DNA of 64,000 nt. Source: Acidobacteriota bacterium (GTDB lineage: Bacteria > Acidobacteriota > Thermoanaerobaculia > Thermoanaerobaculales > Thermoanaerobaculaceae). Below the pieces are notes generated by a model. That model saw nothing but the letters and a program-made list of their open reading frames with translations. It was not told where the DNA came from and ran no database searches. Of the stretch, positions 57,118-64,000 are shown one piece after another. The translations under genes and the position numbers were made by a program. The number at the start of each line of letters is the position of its first letter. Position 1 is the stretch's first letter. The stretch is taken from positions 98,658 through 162,657 of the forward strand of contig JACQZW010000039.1 of the NCBI GenBank assembly GCA_016213675.1, in the 5' to 3' direction.

Positions 57118-58608
57118 GTGCAATACCTGCAAGTGCCCCGCGCGATCACGAGCACCGACGTCAGGGGCCAAGGGCTGTCGTGGTCGGCGTCGATGTACCG
57201 GCGGGTACAAATACCGACACGCAACACCAAATCTGTCGGGGAGTTGCTGTCGGGCTATGACAAGGGCGGCGATCCGGGCTCCCTGTATTACCTTGGCCGC
57301 TCGACGCACTATCTTATTCGCACCAAAGCGCTTCAAGAACACTCCACGCTGATCTGCACCAAGGGTGACGCAATCACGCCGCTAAACCCGCGTGCGTTCG
57401 AGAATCCGTCGCTGTCCGACGGCGACATTCTGCTGTCAAAGGACTCGAACATCGGCGAGTGCGCCATGGTCGACGGCGACCGCTGGAAGAACCACGCCAT
57501 CAGCGGCGGGGTAGTGAGGCTGCGCCCGAGCATCGACCGGTTCTATCTATTCGCGTTCCTCAAGCACCCGATCTTTCGCGAGGCGTTGTACTCAAAGGTG
57601 CCACGAGGGTCGACAATTGCGCACGCCAACACGCTCTGGCTGGATTGTAGGGTGCCGTTTCCTGAACAGTCCGACGCGGACCGCGTTGAACGGTACGTGT
57701 CGGTGCTCATGGAAGCCATCGTGGACAAGGAGCGAGCGATTCGCTCACGCCACGAGACCATCTTGGCGGCCATTGACTCGGAACTAACTGAATCGGGAAA
57801 CGGCTCGGTTTTCGCGTACGCATTTCCGCAACTTTCAGAAGTCCGGACTGCAGGCCGCTATGACACGGGACTCTACTGCAGGGGATTCCGAGCTTTTCGG
57901 CATCGTGTCGATCACTACAAGCATGGGCCGACCACACTCTCAGCTCTTGGCGTCAAGTCCCGTCGCGGGTCCAACCTCGCGGTCTCCGTGATCGGTCGCA
58001 GTCTGTACTCGGAAACTCCGAAACCACTCTGGTACGAACTCATCCGGCCCGTGAACATCAGCGAGTACGGCACACTCGTTCGACGGGAATGGCTGGGCAA
58101 CCGTCGCAGGCTCGCCATCGTGCATCGCGGCGACTTGGTCCTGGGCTGCGAGGGCTTCGAGAAGGGCCGGTCTATCGTGTTGATCGACGACCCTGGCCGC
58201 ACGACCACGAACTTTCACGGGACAGCCGTGTATTGGCCGGGGGCGACCATGGAACAGGTCGTGTGGCTTAGGTGCTATTTCGCGTTCCTGCGCGAACAGG
58301 GTGTTGTAGATTGGGTGGGGGTTGGTGGGTCGGGCGGCCACATGTCGCCCGAGTACTTCGACTACCTGCCCATTCCAAACTTCCCAGATCACGTTCAAGC
58401 TGCGATTGCACGTCTATACCACGCCGGCGGGCCAGGGGCGGCTGGGCCGCCCAGCATTTCGGAATTCGTCGATCACCACCACGCCCGCAACGAGGCACTC
58501 GGTATTTGGGAACTGGACTCGGGAATGAAGGCACTACAAGCCGAACTCGCGGCCATTCAAGATCAGATCATTCTGGGGCGCACGGTCGCGGTGGCGCTGC
58601 CAGACTAA
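57118..58608 (+). CDS. HsdS-like specificity subunit
   Basis: 496 residues, GTG 57118, 3 nt after the methylase stop. Two target-recognition-like halves are seen: the first with LSDGDILLSKDSNIGECAMVDGD and GVVRLRP (residues about 100-145), the second with VHRGDLVLGCEGFEKGRSIVLIDD and GTAVYWPG (about 340-385). Each is followed by the hydrophobic helix typical of S subunits. These dictate the two halves of a bipartite DNA target. It completes a self-contained RM unit; no separate HsdR is present. Confidence 0.9.
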   Translation: MQYLQVPRAITSTDVRGQGLSWSASMYRRVQIPTRNTKSVGELLSGYDKGGDPGSLYYLGRSTHYLIRTKALQEHSTLICTKGDAITPLNPRAFENPSLSDGDILLSKDSNIGECAMVDGDRWKNHAISGGVVRLRPSIDRFYLFAFLKHPIFREALYSKVPRGSTIAHANTLWLDCRVPFPEQSDADRVERYVSVLMEAIVDKERAIRSRHETILAAIDSELTESGNGSVFAYAFPQLSEVRTAGRYDTGLYCRGFRAFRHRVDHYKHGPTTLSALGVKSRRGSNLAVSVIGRSLYSETPKPLWYELIRPVNISEYGTLVRREWLGNRRRLAIVHRGDLVLGCEGFEKGRSIVLIDDPGRTTTNFHGTAVYWPGATMEQVVWLRCYFAFLREQGVVDWVGVGGSGGHMSPEYFDYLPIPNFPDHVQAAIARLYHAGGPGAAGPPSISEFVDHHHARNEALGIWELDSGMKALQAELAAIQDQIILGRTVAVALPD

Positions 58609-58781
58609 CCCTTGGAGGAGTTGCGACAGCGGCCCAAGGGGACAGTATCTTCCTCAGCAAGTTAGCCATGAAATAGGTGCGGCAGCGTTGCCAACTGGCC
58701 CGAGTAGGACCGTCGTGAGGCCGTCCGCGGCTCCGTCCGCCCGTGTCTGGCGCAGGAGCGTGTGGCCCTGGCCGCGCTCCC

Positions 58782-59007
58782 GGAAACGCCTGCGCGGGGG
58801 CGCAAAGGGTGCCAGGTGCGCCCTTAGCCGACTCGTCGGCCGCCGACCTGACGGCGTGAGTGCTCGGCGCCGCCGGGTTCGAGATGCGCGCCCTCATCCG
58901 CGACGCCCGGTGGATCCCCGCCCGGCGCTAGTCGCTCGAGCCGCGTTCGCGGCGGGCCCGCCCGCTGAGCCCGGTCGCGTTCGCGGAAACGCCTGCGCGG
59001 GGCGCAG
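58782..59007 (+). repeat. Direct repeat pair GGAAACGCCTGCGCGGGG in the gap after hsdS
   Basis: GGAAACGCCTGCGCGGGG followed by (G)CGCA occurs at 58782-58804 and again at 58986-59007, flanking the element fragment at 58808. The 538-bp gap 58609-59146 shows no gene. Confidence 0.5.
58808..58859 (+). repeat. Fragment of a GGTGCCAGG element
   Basis: GGTGCCAGGTGCGCCCTTAG then CCGACTCG and GACCTGACGGCGTGAG match the left end of the other copies; the interior and right end are missing. Confidence 0.6.
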
Positions 59008-59146
59008 GCCCCACGAGCCCAACCGCTGGTGGAGAATCGGTATGACACCGCAGCCGTGAGATTCGTCAAGAGTGTTGGGCCTGGCACCTGTCCCCCGCGG
59101 GCTTCAGCGTTGAGCCGCCTGCCGACGGAATCAGAAAAGCGGCGGG

Positions 59147-59368
59147 CTACGCCCGTTTGGGCACAGCGGTCGGTTCTACCAGCGGTGACCCGTCGCGGCT
59201 CCAGCGGTGCCAACAGTCGGCACAGAGGTAGTAGAAGTCCCCGGGACCGTCGGAGATATCTTCCCCGTTGATGAGGTCCGCCGGCGTGCCGTCATCCGCC
59301 AGTTCATAGATGAGCTCGAGGCACTCTGCCACCCGGACCTCCAGGCTCGCACACGAAGGGCAGTTCAT
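59147..59368 (-). CDS. Small zinc-ribbon-like protein
   Basis: 73 residues. Two Cys pairs, CPSC (residues 3-6) and CADC further on (about 48-51), suggest a zinc ribbon with an acidic helix between (VAECLELIYELADDG). ATG 59368 is chosen because it starts the Cys motif; no clear ribosome-binding site. Function unknown. Confidence 0.6.
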   Translation of the reverse strand: MNCPSCASLEVRVAECLELIYELADDGTPADLINGEDISDGPGDFYYLCADCWHRWSRDGSPLVEPTAVPKRA

Positions 59369-59460
59369 ACCGCAAGCATACCGAGCTCGAGCAAATCGGA
59401 CGAGAGCGCCTGGCCATGCCACCACAGGCCCAACTCGGTCTTCAGCGCCTCCACGTAGGG

Positions 59461-59805
59461 GGTGCCAGGAGAGGAGTCAGGTGCGCCTTTGGCCGACTTG
59501 TGACGCGCGTGCGGGTTGTCAGGTGCGCCCTGGCCCGGCTTGTGAGGCGCCTGACCAATCGCCCGAGGGCGTACGTCGCGGCCTTGGCCCGGTGCCGTCC
59601 AGCGATGCGAGCGACTGGCACCGGCGTGGTACCGAACGCCGAGTCGATATCCTACTCCGTGGGGCGGGTGATCTCGCGTTGGAGGCGTGCAGCCATGCGA
59701 CGCTCGACGTTCTACCGGTCCCTGAGGCGGGTTGTGACTCCGGCGCCCTGCGGTCACGCTGTCAGGTTATCGTCGGACAAGTCGGCTAAGGGCGTACCTG
59801 GCACC
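59461..59805 (-). repeat. Complete GGTGCCAGG element, copy 1 of the near-identical pair
   Basis: 345 bp with terminal inverted repeats: GGTGCCAGG at the left (with a short extra segment before GTGCGCCTTTGGCCGACTTG) and CAAGTCGGCTAAGGGCGTAC then CTGGCACC at the right. The interior is the reverse complement of that in 54211-54499. By eye about eight mismatches separate it from 60103-60434 over the shared 260 bp. A run of ten T follows the right end. Confidence 0.8.
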
Positions 59806-59847
59806 CTTTTTTTTTCGGAGCTTCGTTCTTGGGTTGGAGGGGCGCTG

Positions 59848-60090
59848 ATGCTGGAGCGTGGTGGCACGGCCATTTTCGGGCTTCTGGTTACGGCCTGGGC
59901 GCTGACTGGTCTGGGTGCTGGCCTTGGAGTCAGGACGGCTCTCGGCCATCTGATGTTCGTAACTTGCCTGCTTCTCACGATCGCCGCGACGGTGTGGAAA
60001 CCAAGGCGCTGCCTGATCCTGTGGATCGGCTTTCTTGCCTTGAGCGGCGTCTACATGGTCTTCTTGCTGCTATCGCTTCACTTTGGCTAG
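59848..60090 (+). CDS. Small membrane protein between two element copies
   Basis: 80 residues, ATG 59848, GGAGGG 6 nt upstream. Three hydrophobic helices (FGLLVTAWALTGLGAGLGV, LMFVTCLLLTIAATVW, LILWIGFLALSGVYMVFLLL) and one basic turn (KPRRC). It lies exactly between two direct copies of the inverted-repeat element, so it may be carried or exposed by them. No function recognised. Confidence 0.7.
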   Translation: MLERGGTAIFGLLVTAWALTGLGAGLGVRTALGHLMFVTCLLLTIAATVWKPRRCLILWIGFLALSGVYMVFLLLSLHFG

Positions 60091-60102
60091 GAACCTACGA
60101 GA

Positions 60103-60434
60103 GGTGCCAGGTACGCCTTTGGCCGACTTGTGACGCGCGTGCGAATTGCCAGGTGCGCCCTGGGTCGCCTTGTGACGCGCTGACCACTGGCCCGAGGGCG
60201 TACGTCGCGGCCTTGGCCCGGTGCCGTCCAGCGATGCGAGCGACTGGCACCGGCGTGGTACCGAACGCCGAGTCGATACCCTACTCCGGGGGGCGGGTGA
60301 TCCCGCGTTGGAGGCGTGCAGTCATGCGACGCTCGACGTTCTACCGATCCCTGAGGCGGGTTGTGAGTCCGGCGCCCTGCGGTCACGCTGTCAGGTTATC
60401 GTCGGACAAGTCGGCTAAGGGCGTACCTGGCACC
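60103..60434 (-). repeat. Complete GGTGCCAGG element, copy 2 of the near-identical pair
   Basis: 332 bp. The left end GGTGCCAGGTACGCCTTTGG and CCGACTTG is inverted at the right end as CAAGTCGGCTAAGGGCGTAC then CTGGCACC, a repeat of about 29 bp with two mismatches. Same orientation as 59461-59805. No target-site duplication seen. Confidence 0.8.
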
Positions 60435-60532
60435 CTTTGGCCATAAGCGAGTCGGGAGGTGAGAAGCCCGGTCTGGCCGATGCGAACGGTGTTCATGGCT
60501 CAGGGTGGCGCGGGCCGACGCGGCGGGATCGT

Positions 60533-60733
60533 CTACTTGCGGTCGATCTCGATGTTCTGCTTGCTGCCGCTGTTGGAGACCGCGATCATGATGCCCAGCC
60601 CGATCGCGATCACGACTCCGATGATGGTCCACGTCGCGCCGATCCGTTCGAGGACTCCCAGCTTCCAGAGCCCGGCGAGAAGGCCACCGATCAGGATGAC
60701 GTAACCAAGGAGATACATGCCTGTCCACTTCAT
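60533..60733 (-). CDS. Small membrane protein
   Basis: 66 residues, ATG 60733, AGGAGG 6 nt upstream. Two hydrophobic helices (YVILIGGLLAGLWKLG, IIGVVIAIGLGIMIAV) and a polar C-terminus (SNSGSKQNIEIDRK). Probably an inner-membrane protein; function unknown. Confidence 0.7.
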   Translation of the reverse strand: MKWTGMYLLGYVILIGGLLAGLWKLGVLERIGATWTIIGVVIAIGLGIMIAVSNSGSKQNIEIDRK

Positions 60734-61020
60734 GCCAAGCCTCCTGAGGGGTCGCTGGGTCCACTCGGCGCCCCAGGACGCAGGGGCTCGGTGTCGATGT
60801 CGGCGGAGCGCTCGAAAGGGCGTGAAGCGCCGATCCGGGCGAGGTGATGTGCGTGCTGAGGGGCCATTAAAAGCAGTCTAGCACCGGGCGGGGAGGCGCC
60901 TCGACCGGCAGGCGAGGCGCCGGGCCCGTGCGGCGGGCGATCGAGGCGTCGCGCCGGTCGGCCACGGCCCGGCGGCTAGAATGAACGAACTGCGAGTCCT
61001 CGTAGCCGAAGGAGAGAGCC

Positions 61021-61266
61021 GTGACGATCGCTGCCCATGAGTTGGAGGAGTTCAGGGGGATCTTGAAGGCGCACGGCCTTGCCGCGGCTGACTTCGACCT
61101 GGCGAAGGAGGAGCAACCGCCCAGGGCGATGTTCTTCCGCGAGGAGGGGTTGATCAGGGTCAGCCACGGGCCGACCCGGACCGTTCGGGTCTACAACGAC
61201 GGCCCGGGATCGAACTGGGTGGCTGATTTCAAGAGGGACCTCGAGCAGCACGTGTTCGATCCCTGA
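61021..61266 (+). CDS. Small hypothetical protein
   Basis: 81 residues from GTG 61021, with AAGGAGAG upstream. The sequence is helix-strand (ELEEFRGILKAHGLAAADFDLAKEE; AMFFREEGLIRVSHGPTRTVRVYND), soluble, ends HVFDP. A compact alpha/beta domain. No family recognised. Confidence 0.6.
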   Translation: MTIAAHELEEFRGILKAHGLAAADFDLAKEEQPPRAMFFREEGLIRVSHGPTRTVRVYNDGPGSNWVADFKRDLEQHVFDP

Positions 61267-61719
61267 CCGGGGATCGTTGCCGGTCGCCCACATCCCGTCG
61301 GTGCTCACCCAGCTCGGGCTCGGGATCTGGTGGCGGGCCTTTCACGACGCCGCCCTGGTGGTCACCGACCGGTGGCCCCTCGAGGTGCTTCGCGACTGGC
61401 GTGGCACGCGGCCCGCGACCCGCACCCTGTCGCACCCGCTCGGGCAGGCGAGGGCCGCCACGTTGCGGGGCGCCAAGCTGCGGTTCCTTGGTGGGAGGCA
61501 CGATAGGCTGGAGCTGCCGGTTCAGTGGGGAGGGCGCACTGGTCGCGCCTTTCGCGGGTGTATCCTCACTGGAATGAGAAGAAGGACCGCTGTCAACTCG
61601 CCGGATCGAGCGTTCGGGCTCGACGGTAAGGGGCCTTCCGGACCATCCGCGTTGCCCCGGGGGCAAGGCGCTCCAACGGGTTTCGGCGGTTCCCGGCCGG
61701 AACGAAGAGGAGAGACGAC
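61267..61719. other. Non-coding gap of 453 bp
   Basis: Between the small gene and the OmpA gene. An open frame here (from about 61277) has no ribosome-binding site and unnatural composition. I see no other feature. Confidence 0.5.
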
Positions 61720-62619
61720 ATGAGGCGTGTTTCTTTCGTGGCCTTGGCGCTGTGCCTGCTCGCGGCCGCCCCCCTGCCGGCTCAGGACGACCAGGAGGGC
61801 TGCAACGACCACCCGCTGTTCACCCGGTTCCCCGGCACGTACCTCGCCGACTGCGAGAAGAGCCAGTTCGACCTCCGGGGCTTCCCTGTGGGCCAGCAGA
61901 AGCCGGACCAGGAGACTCTCGACTCGGTCGAGGTGGAGGGCCCGGTGCACTTCCTGGCCTATCAGTTGAAGGAGGGCGTGACGCCACCGAGCGGCCTCCA
62001 GATCCTGCGCAACTTCGAGAACGCGGCGAAGAAGGCCGGTGGGACGATCGAGGGTCAGTGGCCGGGCTGGTGCAAGGCCATGTACGACGTCGAGCGGATG
62101 CCGCGCATGGGGAACGGGTGCACGAGCTTCGCCCTGACAATGAAGTTCGTGAAGGGCGACAAGGAGACGTGGGTCTTCCTGCAGGCATCCGAGAGCGATG
62201 GCAGCTACCAGATGACGCTCAGCGAGCGGGAGGCGATGAAGCAGGAGGTCGCCGTCAACGAGCTGGCCGACAGGCTGAGCAAGGACGGCTTCGTCTCGCT
62301 CGATGTGAACTTCGACACCGGACTGGCGACGATCCGACCCGACTCCGCGAAGACGCTCGATGACGCCGCGGCAGCGCTCAAGACGGTCGCCGCGATGAAG
62401 ATCGAGGTCGGCGGGCACACGGACAACGTCGGAACGCCCGAAGCGAACCAGAAGCTCTCCCAGGAGCGCGCACAGGCCGTCATGGCCGCCCTCGTGCAGC
62501 GGGGCATCACGGCCGACCGGATGACCGCGAAGGGCTACGGCCAGTCGACTCCCGTCGCCGACAACCGGACGGAAGAGGGCCGCGCGAAGAACCGGCGGGT
62601 GGAGCTGGTCCGGAAGTAG
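61720..62619 (+). CDS. OmpA-family outer-membrane protein
   Basis: 299 residues. The signal peptide (SFVALALCLLAAAPLPAQ) lacks a lipobox Cys directly after cleavage. An unrecognised N-terminal domain (about 25-180, with Cys in EGCNDHP and DCEKS) precedes the C-terminal OmpA-like domain (about 190-299: GHTDNVGTPEANQKLSQERAQAV and ending NRRVELVRK). It likely binds peptidoglycan. GGAGAG precedes ATG 61720. Similar domain to the OmpA lipoprotein at 1809. Confidence 0.9.
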   Translation: MRRVSFVALALCLLAAAPLPAQDDQEGCNDHPLFTRFPGTYLADCEKSQFDLRGFPVGQQKPDQETLDSVEVEGPVHFLAYQLKEGVTPPSGLQILRNFENAAKKAGGTIEGQWPGWCKAMYDVERMPRMGNGCTSFALTMKFVKGDKETWVFLQASESDGSYQMTLSEREAMKQEVAVNELADRLSKDGFVSLDVNFDTGLATIRPDSAKTLDDAAAALKTVAAMKIEVGGHTDNVGTPEANQKLSQERAQAVMAALVQRGITADRMTAKGYGQSTPVADNRTEEGRAKNRRVELVRK

Positions 62620-62880
62620 GCGCCGGGCTCCTCAGTCCCGCGCCGGGAGCGCCTGCCTCTCCGCTTCGTGCTCGTGCTTCCCCCAGGTCGAGCCACGATG
62701 GCCGCGCCGGGAGCGCGAGGCGATGCAGCGCCGGAATCGCAGGGACCCATCGTTAGAGGTGCGCCTCGACGCGGATGCCCGGAGTCAGCCCGCGCGGAAG
62801 CGCAGGCCCCACGAGCCCTGCAGCGTGGGCTGGACGGGACGAAACGGATGTGTGCGGGGGTGGGTCGGGCGGCGGGGGAT

Positions 62881-63519
62881 CTACTCGACGGAGAGGGACT
62901 GCAGCTCGACCGGGACGGCGTCGTTACCGGTCACCTGCATGACGGTGGTCCGGCCCCACCCCAGATCCGAGTCCCAGGCGCCCGACCACCAGCCGTAGGT
63001 CGTGACGCTGTTGGCGGTGATCTGGCCGGCGTTCCCCGGGTTCAGGTAGCCGAACCAGAAGTCGGAGCCGTTCGGGATGATGACGTTGGAGGCCGTGACG
63101 TCGACGTAGGTGTAGACCGTCGGCGGGAAGGTGGCCGGGTTGGTGTCGACGGGGGTGAAGCTGCCCGTGAACTGCGGCGAGTTGGGGTTTGCCGGCATCG
63201 TCGACCCGACCCACACGCCCCACGAGCTGCTCGGTCCGGCGCACGGGAAGCCGAGCTCGGCGAGGCGGATATCGACGCCGGTGCCGTTGTGGGCCATGAC
63301 GATGAAGTACGACGCCCAGCCGGTCGAGCTGCCGCCCGTGGTGGGCACGGTGTTCAGCGCGCCGGCGCTGCTCCACTCGAACAGGGCGGTCGGGTACTTG
63401 GGCTGGCTCGTCACCGTCGGTGCCTGGTCGGGCATCGTCTCGCCCTTCTTGCCGACCACGCCGGCGGTTGCGAGGCTCGCGATCAACAGGATCGCCACGA
63501 CGCACGCGAATTTCTTCAT
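62881..63519 (-). CDS. Secreted protein with C-terminal VPVELxxLSVE tail
   Basis: 212 residues. Signal peptide (FACVVAILLIASLATAG), then a beta-rich, Thr/Ser/Trp-containing mature part (GSSTGWASYFIVMAHNGTGVDI; TVYTYVDVTASNVIIPNGSDFWFGYL). The last residues DAVPVELQSLSVE match those of the protein at 32923-33564. Outside that tail no close similarity is seen. GGAGG lies upstream of ATG 63519. Function unknown. Confidence 0.85.
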   Translation of the reverse strand: MKKFACVVAILLIASLATAGVVGKKGETMPDQAPTVTSQPKYPTALFEWSSAGALNTVPTTGGSSTGWASYFIVMAHNGTGVDIRLAELGFPCAGPSSSWGVWVGSTMPANPNSPQFTGSFTPVDTNPATFPPTVYTYVDVTASNVIIPNGSDFWFGYLNPGNAGQITANSVTTYGWWSGAWDSDLGWGRTTVMQVTGNDAVPVELQSLSVE

Positions 63520-63554
63520 AGCTGACCTCCTCCGGTTGCAGATGATACGCGGGA

Positions 63555-63578
63555 GTGACCGGCAGCGGAACCGGTCAC
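63555..63578. promoter_or_regulatory. Inverted repeat between divergent genes
   Basis: GTGACCGG-N8-CCGGTCAC, perfect 8-bp stem, lies in the divergent gap between the secreted protein and the NSS transporter; operator or leader hairpin candidate. Confidence 0.3.
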
Positions 63579-63671
63579 GGGAGTGTCGGTCGTCTCGATC
63601 CCGTTGGCGTTGCGCTTACAATGCGGCGAGATCGGCCCGGACGAGGCCCCGAAGGGCACCAGGGAGCGCGG

Positions 63672-64000
63672 ATGACGAACAACGGCACGTCGTCGCACGA
63701 GAGCTGGGGGACGAGGATCGGGTTGATCCTCGCGATGGCGGGGAACGCGATCGGGCTCGGCAACTTCCTCCGCTTCCCGCGCCAGGCCGCCGCCAACGGC
63801 GGGGGCTCGTTCATGGTCGCGTACTTCATCGCCCTGCTGCTGCTCGGCATCCCGCTGATGTGGATCGAGTGGGGGATCGGCCGGCACGGCGGGCGCTACC
63901 GCAAGGGGCACATGCCGGGGATGTTCACGGTGCTGTGGCGGCACCCGCTCGCCAAGTACCTCGGCGTCCTCGGCCTGGCGATCCCGCTGTTCATCCTGAT
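63672..64000 (+). CDS. NSS-family sodium-dependent transporter, cut by window edge
   Basis: At least 109 residues from ATG 63672 to the edge. Begins [29 protein letters not shown], the signature of the neurotransmitter:sodium symporter (SNF) family, with the GNAIGLGN sodium-binding helix 1 and the RFP motif. At least three hydrophobic helices visible so far. Substrate, likely an amino acid, cannot be told. AGGGAG lies upstream. Confidence 0.92.
   Translation, partial: MTNNGTSSHESWGTRIGLILAMAGNAIGLGNFLRFPRQAAANGGGSFMVAYFIALLLLGIPLMWIEWGIGRHGGRYRKGHMPGMFTVLWRHPLAKYLGVLGLAIPLFIL

Larger units (their letters stand above)
49387..60434. mobile_element. Putative acquired island with RM genes, GHKL/PRTase operon and repeat elements
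   Basis: Inference from three signs: the large gene on its left ends mid-domain, the region is visibly less GC-rich with looser codon bias than its surroundings, and five of the seven GGTGCCAGG-element copies lie in it. It contains the GHKL/STAS-PRTase/phosphoesterase operon, the nuclease-methylase fusion with specificity subunit, an RHH-like gene and small genes. I see no integrase, transposase or tRNA attachment site, so the mode of entry is unknown and boundaries are approximate. Confidence 0.5.

Noticed and set aside
45766..60434. CRISPR array interpretation of the repeated sequences
   Set aside because: Spacing is irregular, copies lie in both orientations and have inverted-repeat ends; no short regular direct repeats and no cas genes.
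49387..60434. Integrase or transposase that would mark the island as a typical mobile element
   Set aside because: No gene with such motifs is visible; island status rests on composition, repeats and the truncated neighbour only.
61277..61723. 148-residue frame before the OmpA gene
   Set aside because: No RBS; it runs into the leader of the next gene; Arg/Gly-rich low-complexity sequence.

Overview
The window is high-GC bacterial DNA. Gene content points to the Acidobacteriota, possibly Thermoanaerobaculia-like. The clues are an Oar-type TonB receptor with a carboxypeptidase-regulatory N-terminus, tandem Ser/Thr kinases carrying TolB-like and TPR regions, many secreted BNR-repeat or unknown proteins, and a dxs/ispA/xseAB block. 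This assignment is inference; there is no rRNA or tRNA gene in the window.

Layout. 1-2.5 kb: a partial secreted BNR-like protein and an OmpA lipoprotein, both minus. 2.8-6.2 kb: a three-gene plus-strand operon of NtrC-type regulator, HAMP histidine kinase and lipoprotein, resembling GlrR/GlrK/QseG. 6.2-13.7 kb: a seven-gene minus-strand acyl-CoA cluster (SDR, KAS III-like protein without His and Asn of its triad, three alpha/beta hydrolases, acyl-CoA ligase, SCP2-type thiolase). 13.8-17.9 kb: TonB receptor and glycosyltransferase. 17.9-23.8 kb: Trm112-like protein, O-antigen ligase-like protein, xseA, xseB, ispA, dxs. 24-30 kb: a secreted TPR protein with a degenerate peptidase domain, an array of five perfect hairpins, an enoyl-CoA hydratase gene with an in-frame TGA, and a TldD/TldE pair whose TldD has a Tat signal. 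30-37.4 kb: secreted proteins (unknown, M28 peptidase, BNR), a methyltransferase and an SDR. 37.5-43.9 kb: two tandem Ser/Thr kinases, an SRPBCC protein and a DUF4920-like/cupin protein. 44-45.7 kb: two paralogous secreted proteins of an unrecognised domain family, duplicated together with leader and terminator. 46.3-49.4 kb: a large secreted protein that ends abruptly.

49.4-60.4 kb looks like an acquired island. It is visibly less GC-rich and is studded with seven copies or fragments of one inverted-repeat element (MITE/REP-like, ends GGTGCCAGG...CCTGGCACC). It holds a minus-strand operon of a GHKL ATPase, a STAS-like/phosphoribosyltransferase-like protein and a metallophosphoesterase-phosphoribosyltransferase fusion, which is the best candidate for an undescribed system. 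It also holds a nuclease-methylase fusion with its specificity subunit (type IIB/BcgI-like layout) and several small genes. 60.5-64 kb returns to ordinary sequence: small proteins, an OmpA protein, a secreted protein whose last residues match those of the protein at 32.9 kb, and the start of an NSS-family sodium symporter.

How genes work together: dxs and ispA feed isoprenoid synthesis and xseA/xseB form exonuclease VII. The 6-14 kb cluster probably activates and remodels an acyl or aromatic acid through CoA esters. The 2.8-6.2 kb operon senses the envelope. The island proteins are likely defence or conflict functions (inference from neighbourhood and domains).
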